NCBI GenBank assembly: GCA_033296885.1
Contig: MU863998.1
Span: 1 to 64,000 of the forward strand
Source: Triangularia verruculosa
Lineage: Eukaryota > Ascomycota > Sordariomycetes > Sordariales > Podosporaceae
DNA length: 64,000 nt
Direction: 5' to 3'
The translations under genes were made by a program, and so were the position numbers. Numbering within the stretch: the first letter of the stretch is position 1; every line of letters begins with the position of its first letter. The notes beneath the pieces are model-generated. The model was not told the origin of the DNA, made no database searches, and was given only the letters and a program-made list of their open reading frames with translations. Below, piece by piece: positions 42,515 to 51,973 of the stretch.

Positions 42515-43016
42515 ATGTCTGAAGGTGAAGAGGTCATATACCGCGTGTCCTACGACGACCAAAGGGAGGAAGATAGAGGTAGCTTATTCTACAGAACTGG
42601 AGAGACAGGAGTCGGTGTTCTGGCTGTGCGAGAGGCCAGACAGACTGAGCGAACAGCTGTTTTTGTTTTTGGCCAAACTCCTTTCCAGGATGGTCCGATT
42701 CACCTTTACGCTGGCGAAAGCGCTGCTTTTTTGTATGTCACGCGCTGTGTTTTGGTCTGGTATCGGACTCTGCGTGGGGCTCGTCATTGGATTTTTTTGC
42801 GGGCTTATGACAGGGTTCTTGATTGTATCCCATCAAAACGGCGCTTCTGTTACAAGTCTTGTGGCGGGTGCCAAGAACGGCGCCCTTCAGTTCATGGCCA
42901 AAGAGATGGCCGAAATGGAATACATGGTTAAACATCATCCCCGTTGGGACAGTTACAGGCTGATGAGAGATGGGACTGAGACGACTCGTCCCAAATACTA
43001 CGGCTATCGGGGATAG
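42515..43016 (+). CDS. Small predicted membrane protein, function unknown
   Basis: Proposed two-exon gene of 146 aa: 42515-42578 and 42640-43016, with a 61-nt intron (GTAGCT to GCCAG). Exon 1 gives an acidic start MSEGEEVIYRVSYDDQREEDR, which joins smoothly to DRLSEQLFLFLAKLLSRM. The protein has a hydrophobic helical hairpin (ALLFCMSRAVFWSGIGLCVG then LVIGFFCGLMTGFLIV) followed by a soluble tail ending RPKYYGYRG. An unspliced alternative from 42417 or 42447 in the second frame would give a longer basic N-terminus, but the acidic start with the spliced hydrophobic part looks more protein-like. No family is recognised. It lies 143 bp behind alg13 on the same strand; a role linked to glycosylation cannot be inferred from this alone. 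Confidence 0.6.
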
Positions 43017-43978
43017 GTTGGGCTTTTTCTGGGGGCATGAAGCGAGGGGATATCAAGGAGAATTTCGAGGTTAATTGGCTCCTGTATAGAAGCTAGTGGC
43101 TTTTCGCTGATACCGGGACACACTTTGTATGATGAATGTAGTTGTCATTTTGGCAAACAGCTAGGGGCCTAATTTACTGTTGTCGCCCACCTATGGGGTC
43201 GTTGAGTCCCTTTTGACTTTGATAGAACCAGCCTATACCAACGCCACCTCCACAAGTTACACCAGATCTGGGCCGCTCTGAGCGATACTTGGTTCTGATT
43301 TTTGGGGTCCTGCTTTCGTGGCGTGGTAGTATAGCGGTTATTACATTCCCGAGTTTGAGCGAAGACCCAGGTTCAACTCCTGGCCCGCCACACAGCGTTT
43401 ATTCGATTTTCAGCGTTTGGTTTTTTTTGTTCTTCTTTTACCCACTTTCTGGGTTCTACATTGACCTCTAGAGAAACATAATGTTACCGAATCATGAATT
43501 GCTGTACATTCTATGTGTTGGCTTGTGTGTGAGGTTATGCCATCTATCGGCCCCTATGTTTTGGACATAATCTTTCTTCATGGAACACAGCTCAAGGGCC
43601 CAGCTCAGAACACTACCATCTCATGTACCAATAACCACCATCATTCATCTCATCGTCAACAGCACAGCTGACTCTCAAACTCGTCACGCATCGAATCTCT
43701 GAAACACCATGCAAAAAATGGCTCTTCACATGGCCTGCCTGAGTAGCGGGTACAGACTGACAAGCCAGCTGTAAGTCATTGTTAGGAGGGCATAAGTACC
43801 TGTACTCTCTCCAGCATCTCTAAATACTCTTAGAATGTAAGTGCAAGCAGATACACCGCAGATTCTCAGCACTTCGCCATAGTCTAACACAACCCAATGC
43901 TTGATTACTGCTTCACATCTCTTGTTTCACCTGCTCGTTATTACAACAGAAAAGACCTTCCGGTAAACACCGCCCGCC
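43017..43978. other. Intergenic region containing a tRNA-like sequence
   Basis: No protein gene. The tRNA-like element at 43319-43390 is listed separately. Confidence 0.6.
43319..43390 (+). tRNA. tRNA-like sequence with disrupted anticodon arm (probable tRNA pseudogene)
   Basis: 72 nt, the length of an intronless tRNA. An A box (TAGTATAGCGG) and a perfect-looking B box (GGTTCAACTCC) are present; the T arm pairs fully (CCAGG with CCTGG), the D stem pairs, and the acceptor pairs except one position. The anticodon arm, however, does not: the expected 5-bp stem (TTCCC against AGCGA) has two mismatches and position 33 is not U. No anticodon can be read with confidence. The D arm looks like tRNA-Asp or tRNA-Gly. 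It may be a decayed tRNA gene or a Pol III-transcribed derivative. Confidence 0.6.
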
Positions 43979-45340
43979 ATGCCCAGTGATCGGCGTAATG
44001 ATCTAGTCTCTCTACTACAAGACCTTGGAGTGTCAAGAAAAGCTCCCCATAAATACAGAGGACATGGACAGCACCATCATGGACACCATCACGGAGAAAC
44101 CCACGAGGAGAAGGAACAGAGACGCAAGATGGAGAAACGCGAAAAGAAGGAGGACCAAGAGCGATACGATCAGGCCATGACAAAGCCCGAAATTGAAGAG
44201 GCGAAGCAAAGAGTGATCGACGAGAAAATGAAGACAGCGAAAGGCAGGTTCCAGTTGATGAACTACCCGCTTGGCCCCAGACAACAGGCTCTTTCGAACC
44301 TTGAGGCAAGGGCGCAGAAAGAGAAGAAGAGAAGTGGTGGTGGGGGTTCGTCCTACGATGGTGAGAGCACGGCTTCTCGTAGCTACTCTCCCAGTACAGC
44401 GTCATCGCGAGACGACGAGATATCTACTCCGGGCTCGGGATCCCGGGGTAGTCCTAGACTTCCACCCGGGTCTCCTCCTTTGTCGGGGCGTCCTCCTTCT
44501 GGCTATGAACAACGGCCCGGGCCCCCTCCTCCTGGTCCGCCACCTGGATACCGTCCTACTGGCCCACCACCTGGGTACTCTCCTCCCGGCCCACAGTATG
44601 GGTTCCCTCCTCCTGGCGCATATGATCAGCAACCGCCACCGCCGACACCTGATATGAACAGGGAGTTCATGAGATCCCCCGCGGCACCGCCGCCAGCGAG
44701 ACCATGTGAAGCACCCCAGTTTATGGGGAACTTCGAGGGAGGACCACTATCTATGGGAATGTCAAGAACTCCAATGAGTATGGGAGGGCCACCGTCTACG
44801 AGAGGACCGCCGTCTACGAGAGCATCATCGCGTATGGGAGGACCGCCATCTACGGGAAGATCATCGCGTATGGGAAGATCACCGTCTATGGGAGCACCAC
44901 CGTCTATAATAGAACCGTCTACGCCAGGATCAGTGCCAGGACAACCCATGGGAGGATCCCTTATGCTAGAATGGCACCCTACGCCAGAGACCCCTACGCC
45001 AGGACCACATATGGGAGAAACATCTATGCCGGGAACCCCTACGCCAGGGCCATTTATGGGAGGACCATCTATGGGAGGGCCACATATGAGAGGACCATCT
45101 ATGGCAGAACCATCCATGAGAGAACGATCTGTGCCAGGAACCCCTACGCCAGGACCACATATGGGAGGACCACCTTTTTCCGGATCACCTTTTTCCAGAG
45201 ACGCTCATGACAGAATCCTCCAAGCCAGGATCAATTCACCCTCACCCTCACCCTCCCAAGACTCAACAGCGTACGTTTCCGACGACGGCGTAAGGATATG
45301 CGCTGCCCGAAAAAGGATGCAGGAATACAGGACTCGATGA
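43979..45340 (+). CDS. Disordered Pro/Gly/Met/Ser-rich repeat protein
   Basis: Single-exon frame of 453 aa, ATG 43979, TGA 45338. The N-terminal 120 residues are more ordered: a start resembling RNDLVSLLQDLGVSRK, a His-rich patch (about 28-40, GQHHHGHHHG), and a charged helix (EEKEQRRKMEKREKKEDQE). From about residue 150 the protein is proline-rich (PPPGYRPTGPPPGYSPPGP), and from about 255 it consists of degenerate short repeats such as GPPSTRGPPSTR and PGTPTPGPHMGGPSM. The repeats are also visible in DNA as a coding minisatellite. No catalytic domain is seen. PPPGY stretches could be WW-domain ligands (Rsp5 lies about 9 kb away), but this is speculation. No function assigned. Confidence 0.75.
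   Translation: MPSDRRNDLVSLLQDLGVSRKAPHKYRGHGQHHHGHHHGETHEEKEQRRKMEKREKKEDQERYDQAMTKPEIEEAKQRVIDEKMKTAKGRFQLMNYPLGPRQQALSNLEARAQKEKKRSGGGGSSYDGESTASRSYSPSTASSRDDEISTPGSGSRGSPRLPPGSPPLSGRPPSGYEQRPGPPPPGPPPGYRPTGPPPGYSPPGPQYGFPPPGAYDQQPPPPTPDMNREFMRSPAAPPPARPCEAPQFMGNFEGGPLSMGMSRTPMSMGGPPSTRGPPSTRASSRMGGPPSTGRSSRMGRSPSMGAPPSIIEPSTPGSVPGQPMGGSLMLEWHPTPETPTPGPHMGETSMPGTPTPGPFMGGPSMGGPHMRGPSMAEPSMRERSVPGTPTPGPHMGGPPFSGSPFSRDAHDRILQARINSPSPSPSQDSTAYVSDDGVRICAARKRMQEYRTR
44730..45190. repeat. Coding minisatellite, degenerate short tandem units
   Basis: Units such as ATGGGAGGACCACCGTCTAC and CCTACGCCAGGACCACATAT recur in varied order and length, encoding Met-Gly-Gly-Pro, Pro-Ser-Thr and Pro-Gly-Thr-Pro-Thr-Pro-Gly-Pro-His motifs. 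All observed unit changes keep the frame. Confidence 0.8.
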
Positions 45341-46202
45341 GCAACGCGCCCCCCATGGATTTAACCGAAGGCTTAAGTATGAGGGTAGCCCACACCGAAG
45401 GAGAGTAGTTGTGAGTTTCTCAGGGAGACTTGTACGATATCAAGTACCAAGAGAATGACAAAACCGTTAAACTAGGTAGTTACGTATGGTTCTGGAGTCT
45501 GAGATTGATGGAAACCTAGATACAATACCTAGATAATCCCCAATAAAGTTGGGTAATTTCACAGTTGTCATCATCTACTAGAATGGATACATCGACACGA
45601 CAACCACCACTATCTATTGCTCCCGAAAATATACTTGTCATACAGATATTATCCGCAACACAACGATGAGAACCAGAACCTTGCTTCAAGCGCATGTTTG
45701 TAAATACACAAGAACCACCCTCTCACGGGATCTGCCAGCGGAATCAAGAAGAGTCTCAAATCTACAAAATGGACAAACCCGCCGAGAAAGACATCATCTC
45801 ATCACTACCTACATATCTTACGCACACTTCATTTCCCCCCAATCTTCACATCACATCTGACTTTTGATCTGCCACGTCCTCGAACCATTATTGAAACACC
45901 ATACCACAAACAATCCTTCACATGGCCTGTCAGAACATCAATTACAGATAATCCTGAGCTACCAACCATGTCCCATCTCCCATCCCCCGTCCCACCCTCA
46001 AACCCCCTTTCTCAATGCCCACCACCACCTTCCCCCCATCACCGCTCGAAAACATACAAACCATTTCATCAAACTCTTCAACTCACATAAATCTTCTTTG
46101 CAAAATCTAATCTACCTCAAACTCAACACCCGCCCGCTAACATCTACATTTCCCATAAAACCCATAAAAACACTCACAACATCCATCCCCCCCTCCCCCC
46201 AA
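45341..46202. other. Convergent intergenic region
   Basis: 862 bp between the stops of the repeat protein (plus) and aip1 (minus). The right half is C- and A-rich. No gene recognised; long frames there are antisense or repeat artefacts. Confidence 0.55.
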
Positions 46203-48096
46203 CTACAGCAAACCCCTCACCTCCCACACCTTAACCGCCGCATCCCCCCCACTACTCACCACCCTCCCCTCATCCCCTCCCACAAATCCCACCCCATAAA
46301 CCCCATCCTTATGCGCATTCGCCGCCTTAACTCTACTCCCCGGCCTCCCCAAACTCCAAACATGCACATTCGTATCCAACCCCCCACTCACCGCATGCGT
46401 CCCCCCCTTATTCCACGCAATACTCAGCACCCTCGCCGTATGCGACGACCACCTATCCGTCACAACCCCCCACTCACCACCAACACCATAAACCACAATC
46501 TTCCCCGACGAGTTCCCCGCCGCGAGATGTTTTCCTTCAGGGGAGAACGACAAGACAGAAATCGCAGCCGTGGACAAGGTAAGTTTATTACTCGGGGAAA
46601 GACCGCCGTTGTTGTCGAGATTGTAGATCTGAACAGAGTTGTTCTCTGCGCCAACTGCGACATATGGCGGGTAGATTGCGATGGCAGTGGGCGTGTAGTT
46701 CACTGGTGTCTCGTTCACGAGGTTGCCGTTGGAGTCGTAGATGGCAATGCTCGAGTTCAGAGCCACGGCGATTTGACCGCCGTCCGAGGAGACCGAAATG
46801 CCCTTGGGTTGAGAAGGGAGCTTGATCGGGGACGCAGAAAAGGTATTGCTTGCTTCGTCAATGATCCGCAGGGTATCGTCCCAGCCGACGGAATACACCT
46901 TTCCGTTGGCCGAGGCGAACTGCACGACTTGGTTCGAGTGCGCCTCGCCTTTAGGGGCGTGGCCAACTCCAGTTGAAACGTCCCAGCTGACAACCTTGCC
47001 GTCAAAACTGCCAGTCGTGACCTTTGTTCCGCTGCTAATACAAAGCGCCGTGACACTCTTGTTGTGACCTTCGATAACCGTGTTTGGAGAGCTGGAGCCA
47101 ACAGTAAAGTAATTCAGGTCTCCACTCAAACTCAAACTGACGATGATCTCCTCCGGCCCGCGAGTCCAGACCACACCAACTTGTTGGTCTTGCGGGTCGG
47201 AGCTTCCCTCCTCACCAATCCTCCATGTGGCGATATTCTCCCCAGAGTCAACATCCCAAACCCTAACCGTCTTATCCGCGCTCGCCGTAACAAACCTCTT
47301 TGAGTCTTTATTCCAGCTCACACCCAGAATACTCCCCGTATGAACCCCCTCCCCAACAACCTTGACCGGCTCCCCCGTCTTGCCGTCATAAATCTGAATC
47401 CTCTTATCACTCCCCACCGTCACCAACCACGACCCATCAGGACTGAACTCCGTCCCCTGCACAAACCCCTTATGCAGCCCCGTCGCCTTGCTGTTGAACT
47501 TGAACGGCGCGCCATGAAGAAAACACATGCTCCCATCGTCAGACACCGTTGCCGCGCGAAGCGGCCGCTGCTGTCGGATCGCTACAGCATTGATGACCTT
47601 GCTGTGACCAGAGACTTCACCGACGCTGTTACCGCTATCGGCAGTAATGCAGTGCCCGAATCTCTCGCGGCCGTCACCGACGGCAATTACACGTTGGCTG
47701 TCGCCATCCCAGGCGATGTCGGTGATGCGGCCGGAAATGATTGGGTACTCCCCCTTTGTGTTCACGGCCTCGATGGCGTCCCAGACGCGGATCTTGCCCG
47801 AGGTGTCGCCCGAGGCAACGTAGAAGCCCGAGGGCGCGAACTTGGCGACGGTGGTGGTGGTGGTGTGGGAGGTGTATTGTTTCGAGGAGGAGGGGTCGGA
47901 GATGGAGCGCAGGAAGATGGATTTGCCGGACTGGATCACACAATGAATCAGAGAGCTGGGGATGCTACTGGGGAGGGGAACTGGAGCATACAGCGAAAGC
48001 TAACCGCTCCCCTTTTGGATCGGCTGAGAGCGGTGTTGGCTGGCCGCGGGTTGTCGCGGGCGAGGCGGCGAAGATCTTGTCGAGTTCGATAGACAT
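46203..48096 (-). CDS. aip1: Actin-interacting protein 1 (Aip1/WDR1)
   Basis: Two exons, 48096-47992 and 47930-46203, joined in phase 0 give 610 aa. Aip1 works with cofilin to disassemble actin filaments and cap severed ends, in cortical patches and endocytosis. Exon 1 (MSIELDKIFAASPATTRGQP, then LSADPKGERLAFA) joins exon 2 at SGKSIFLRSI, matching the family's beginning. The protein forms two seven-bladed WD40 propellers; clear blades are SGKIRVWDA, SDKRIQIYDG, ADKTVRVWDVDSG, FDGKVVSWDV, TNVHVWSLG and AVKVWEV. The final residues WEVRGLL close the second propeller. The gene is divergent from the QTAR-repeat protein at 49168. Length and motifs agree with the family. Confidence 0.95.
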
Positions 48097-49167
48097 GTTT
48101 GGATGTGACGCTGATGGGGTGGTAAGAAAGAGAGGAGAATTACTCGTCGATTGAATGGCTGTGAAGTAGTGTTAACTCTGTCTTGGGGGAGTTGCGGTGT
48201 GTTTTGGTTGCCGGTAGCTTCCATGGTTGGGGAGCTATGGATGGAGCCTTGAAGCTATGGCGGGGTTCCTGGTGCAAAGGTACGTGGGGTGCTTGCGCGG
48301 TTGCGGGGCAGCAACGAGCTGACGCCTGAATGCGACAGTGGCTGAAACTGTGAGCTGAAACCTGCTGTGGCTGGGGATGTTCATGCTGTCATTGCCATCC
48401 ATGTTCAGGGGAAATCAGGAGAATCAAGAGGGTTAGGGTTGTTGCGATGGTGAGATAGGGGGTGCCGTAGCTACCGAGGACTACAAGAGACAGAATGAAC
48501 AATGGATGAACAGGTGATGCTGATGTGTGCTTTTGTTCTGGGCAGATTTGTACTCAGGAAGTAGCTACCAACCGTCGACAGATATCAGTTGTGTAGGTCC
48601 GGCATCCTGTGAGCATGTGCTACTCACCACTGTGACACCCGAGGAGAGTGACTGTCTTCAGTGTCTGTTTGGTACTCAATTTTACAATATCTTCTGAATA
48701 TATCGAGATCTCGAGTGGACTTGAGCATGGCGGCCAAGATCAAATTGCGGAGAGGGTCCGAGGGTCCACGACAGCGAGATCCACGAGGGAGCTCTGATTA
48801 ACCACTTTAAACCCCTGTTCAGAGGGAGCAACGTCACTCTGATTCTCGACGCGTTCTCTTTCATCAAAGAAGACGCGTTTCTTTGACTTTGCAACTGCCA
48901 GTTTGATGCCCACTCAGACGTTGTCCAAAAAAGCCACAAAGACGGAGTCGCCAATCAGACGAACACCAGTTTGCTCCCAACCCCAACCCCGCCTTGACTG
49001 AGCTTCTTCCACCCACGGAAGCTCACACTTTGGCTTTCATCTGATCAACTGTTATCTGCAATCGTCAGTCGCCCACATTTGACATCATCGGCGCCCGTAT
49101 CAACCTTATCCAACACCTCTGGTATCGACACACATCACGTTTCACGACAGCCATTGCATATAGCACC
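48097..49167. promoter_or_regulatory. Divergent region aip1 / QTAR-repeat gene
   Basis: 1.07 kb between start codons; holds both promoters. Small frames inside show no family match. Confidence 0.5.
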
Positions 49168-50412
49168 ATGTCTGTCACCGTCCCACCCGTGACCAACGAC
49201 CACTGGTCATATGCCCACGGCGAGTTCTTCGTCGAGGTGTCTGGTCACAACTTACATCGCCGCGCCACTATCCCAGAGATCAGAACCCAATTCGAGGGCA
49301 CCCCTGACAGCTCCAAGGACCGCCCTGCCCATTGGTATGAGGCCCAACTTGTCCACCTGCCACCGTCCAAGAATAAGGACACGGCCAAGATGAGACTGTA
49401 TGAAGCTCTCAACGGCGGAAAATTGGCCGTGCCACGAGAAGTTCTCAAGGTTGAGGCCGATTTGAAGAAGGAATGGACCAAGCGCGATCGCGAAGCCAAG
49501 CAAGCCCACAAGAACCAGTCGACCACAACCAACACGGCCAAGGGAGGCACCAAGCGCAAGGCCACTGATGATAACGCTCATCCTGGTTCTGGGAGTACGA
49601 CCACGGCCAAGAAGGCGAGAACGATCGCTACTCCAAAACCCAAAGCTGCCCCCAAACCAGCTGCTGAGCCAGCTCCCGCGAAGAAGCAGACCGCCCGTCG
49701 AGGGGGTTCGTCTGCCAGCACAGCTAGCTCCCGCGCTGTGCCTTCACAGCCAGCCCCCTCAGCTCCTGAACCGACCAAACAGCGCACCAAGCAGACAGCA
49801 AGATGCTCGAGGGGTAGAGGTGGTTCCCAAGCTGCCAGTTCCTCATCCCGACCAGCACCAGCTCCCTCCTCCTCGGCCCCTAAGCCCTCACGTCCAATCC
49901 AAACCGCTCGCCGGGTCTGGAATGGCCCCATTGGCGGCCACACTAAAGCCAACAACCCCCCTCAATACGGCAGTACCCCTTCCGCTTGGGACTCCTACAC
50001 CAACCACAACGACGACCCTCCCCCACCGTACCCCGGCTCCCCAACTTACCTCAACCTTTCTCCAGCCCGCAGCCCACCCCTCCCACCGCTCGGCCTCCTA
50101 AACGGCAGGTACGAGCTCCAAACGGAAGACCCCGCCTTCCGTTCACACGATTCCGGGATGATCCTAACTCTAGACGGGGACGCGCTCTGGGGGTCATTCG
50201 AACTTGGACCTCTGACTGGGATTTGGCTGTTGGAGACACGGCCGTATCAATCCTCTCATGAGCGGTTGTATATCCAGTGGAATGGGAGGATGGTTGAGTT
50301 TGTTGGGAGGAGGGTGAGCGGGAGGGGGGAGACGAGGAGTGAGGTTAGTGCTTTTGAGATGAGGACGGAGTGGGCGGAGAGGGGTTTGATGCTGGTTGGA
50401 ATAAGCTTATAG
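49168..50412 (+). CDS. Basic disordered protein with three QTAR motifs, one matching the histone H3 tail
   Basis: Single-exon frame of 414 aa, ATG 49168. Residues about 50-115 form a charged module (HWYEAQLVHLPPSKNKDTAK, then MRLYEALNGGKLAVP and EVLKVEADLKKEWTKRDREA) of a kind I recall from uncharacterised Sordariomycete proteins; its function is not known. Residues 125-255 are Lys/Arg/Ala/Ser/Pro-rich and low in complexity, with likely nuclear localisation signals (TKRK, AKKAR). QTAR occurs at 174-177, 209-212 and 245-248, and residues 206-212 read RTKQTAR, identical to H3 residues 2-8. The C-terminal 120 residues look folded (GMILTLDGDALWGSFELGPL, YIQWNGRMVEFVGRR). A nuclear or chromatin role is inferred, not shown. 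Confidence 0.78.
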   Translation: MSVTVPPVTNDHWSYAHGEFFVEVSGHNLHRRATIPEIRTQFEGTPDSSKDRPAHWYEAQLVHLPPSKNKDTAKMRLYEALNGGKLAVPREVLKVEADLKKEWTKRDREAKQAHKNQSTTTNTAKGGTKRKATDDNAHPGSGSTTTAKKARTIATPKPKAAPKPAAEPAPAKKQTARRGGSSASTASSRAVPSQPAPSAPEPTKQRTKQTARCSRGRGGSQAASSSSRPAPAPSSSAPKPSRPIQTARRVWNGPIGGHTKANNPPQYGSTPSAWDSYTNHNDDPPPPYPGSPTYLNLSPARSPPLPPLGLLNGRYELQTEDPAFRSHDSGMILTLDGDALWGSFELGPLTGIWLLETRPYQSSHERLYIQWNGRMVEFVGRRVSGRGETRSEVSAFEMRTEWAERGLMLVGISL

Positions 50413-51206
50413 TTGGAGAGGATATTACGTACGAATATGACGCTTGGTAGTTATATGGTAGGCTTCATGTTTGAGTGGCTGTTTGCGCCCAGAATGTTTT
50501 CGCACGGTGGTCTTGCGGCCGGAAAGTGCAAACAAGAATAATGGTAGAATAGAAAGAAAGAAAATAGACCGTTTGTAGTCTCATGTGTCTAATCATCGTT
50601 TTTGACAAAGAGCTGGTGAACAGTTGAAAGTGTCTAAAACAGTCAAGAGAACCTTGATGGCTACCCCAACCCTAACCCAGACTTCCAGTCCGACATTTCG
50701 CCGATCGGCTCCAAAGTTACGCTCGCGGCTCAAGTGAATCCCAGCCTTGCGGACCCAAGCAACTTATCAGTCGACGACTTTCTATTCGCAACTTTCTTAT
50801 ACCTTTCCCAATAACTTGGCAACAACAAGCCTTTACCAGAAGGACCCCATCCCCATCGTAAGTATCCCCCCCATCTCTTTCCCATCGCTAAACAGGCGAA
50901 CGGGCAAGCTCCAACATCTTGGCGTTTTCGTGGCTGGCCCACGCCCGGCGCGCGTTCGCGTCATTACAAGCGGTCGCCAATCCCAAGCCACCCCCAACGC
51001 CTCGATGATAACATCTGCATTTTCCATCCCGACACGAAATCTCTAACACAAACTCTACAACAGATTTCCCCTCCCCCCAATCAAACCTCCGTTTTTTGGG
51101 GACATCCGAAAAAAAACAAAAACAATCCCGATTCATTCCCCATTCTCCCCCGTAAACAAAACCCGACCAGCCTTTTTACAACGGCGGCGAGAAGACTCAA
51201 TAAAAG
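50413..51206. other. Intergenic region, probable pab2 promoter and leader
   Basis: 794 bp between the QTAR gene stop and pab2. Possible leader splice donor GTAAGT near 50860. Nothing else recognised. Confidence 0.5.
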
Positions 51207-51973
51207 ATGAGCTCCCCCAAGCCAGAAGACCCAAAGCCCCACGACGAGAGCAGGGATCACGGCAACGATGGGGAGGCCGGTGATGATGAGGTACGGTTTG
51301 CACCGACCGGTCTTACAAGAGAAAAATAAAAAAAGAAGAACAAAAAAGCTGACTGGAAACCTGTGGGGACGAAAAAAAATAGGAGGAGATATCCGCCATG
51401 AAGCGCCGCGTTGCCGAGATGGAGGCGGAAGCTGCGAAGCTTAGAGAGATGCAGGCGTCGATGGACCAGGAAAGACAGGGTCTGCAGGATGACAAGGAGG
51501 ACATTGACAACCGGTCGGTGTTTGTGGGGAATGTGGACTACTCAACTTCGCCCGAGGAGCTGCAGAATCACTTTGGGGAGTGCGGGAGTATTAACCGGGT
51601 GACGATTTTGTTGGATAAGTTTACGGGGCAGCCGAAGGGGTGAGTTTTGGCCTGCCCTTATGGGGAAAGAAGAAAGGCTAACGGAAACAGATATGCTTAT
51701 GTTGAGTTTGCTGAGCCTAACATGGTGGCGCAGGCGTTGGTGTTGAACGACAGTCTTTTCAAGGGGCGCAACATTAAGGTCGAGCCAAAACGGACGAATG
51801 TGCCTGGCATGTCGAGAGGACGGGGTAGGGGTGGTTTCCGGGGTGGTGGAAGAGGGGGGTTTGGCGGTCGTGGAGGGTTTGGTGGCCCGGGTGCTTTTGG
51901 GGGGTATAGAGGCGGTGGTGGTTTCTACCGCGGTGGATACAGAGGACGCGGAAGAGGTTTCACTCCTTACTAG
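51207..51973 (+). CDS. pab2: Nuclear poly(A)-binding protein Pab2/PABPN1-like
   Basis: Three exons, 51207-51290, 51383-51639 and 51691-51973, give 207 aa. PABPN1/Pab2 binds nascent poly(A) tails in the nucleus and, in fission yeast, hands RNAs to the exosome. The layout is that of the family: an acidic N-terminus (DGEAGDDEEE), a coiled coil (EISAMKRRVAEMEAEAAKLR), one RRM with RNP2 SVFVGNVDY and RNP1 GYAYVEFAE (split by intron 2), and a C-terminal RGG region (RGRGRGGFRGGGRGGFGG) that is a likely arginine-methylation target. The last residues are GRGFTPY. The 3' end of the coding strand is very G-rich because of the RGG codons. Confidence 0.95.

Noticed and set aside
44626..45117. 163-codon minus-strand frame with Gly-Pro-Pro-Ile-Asp repeats
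   Set aside because: Mirror of the coding minisatellite of the plus-strand repeat protein.
45864..46976. 370-codon plus-strand frame over the 3' part of aip1
   Set aside because: Antisense shadow: its second half lies on the WD40 coding exon and its first half is His/Pro/Thr low-complexity sequence.
50660..50690. CCCTAA-like telomeric motif
   Set aside because: Only one or two units (also near 32390); internal and not tandem, so no telomere.
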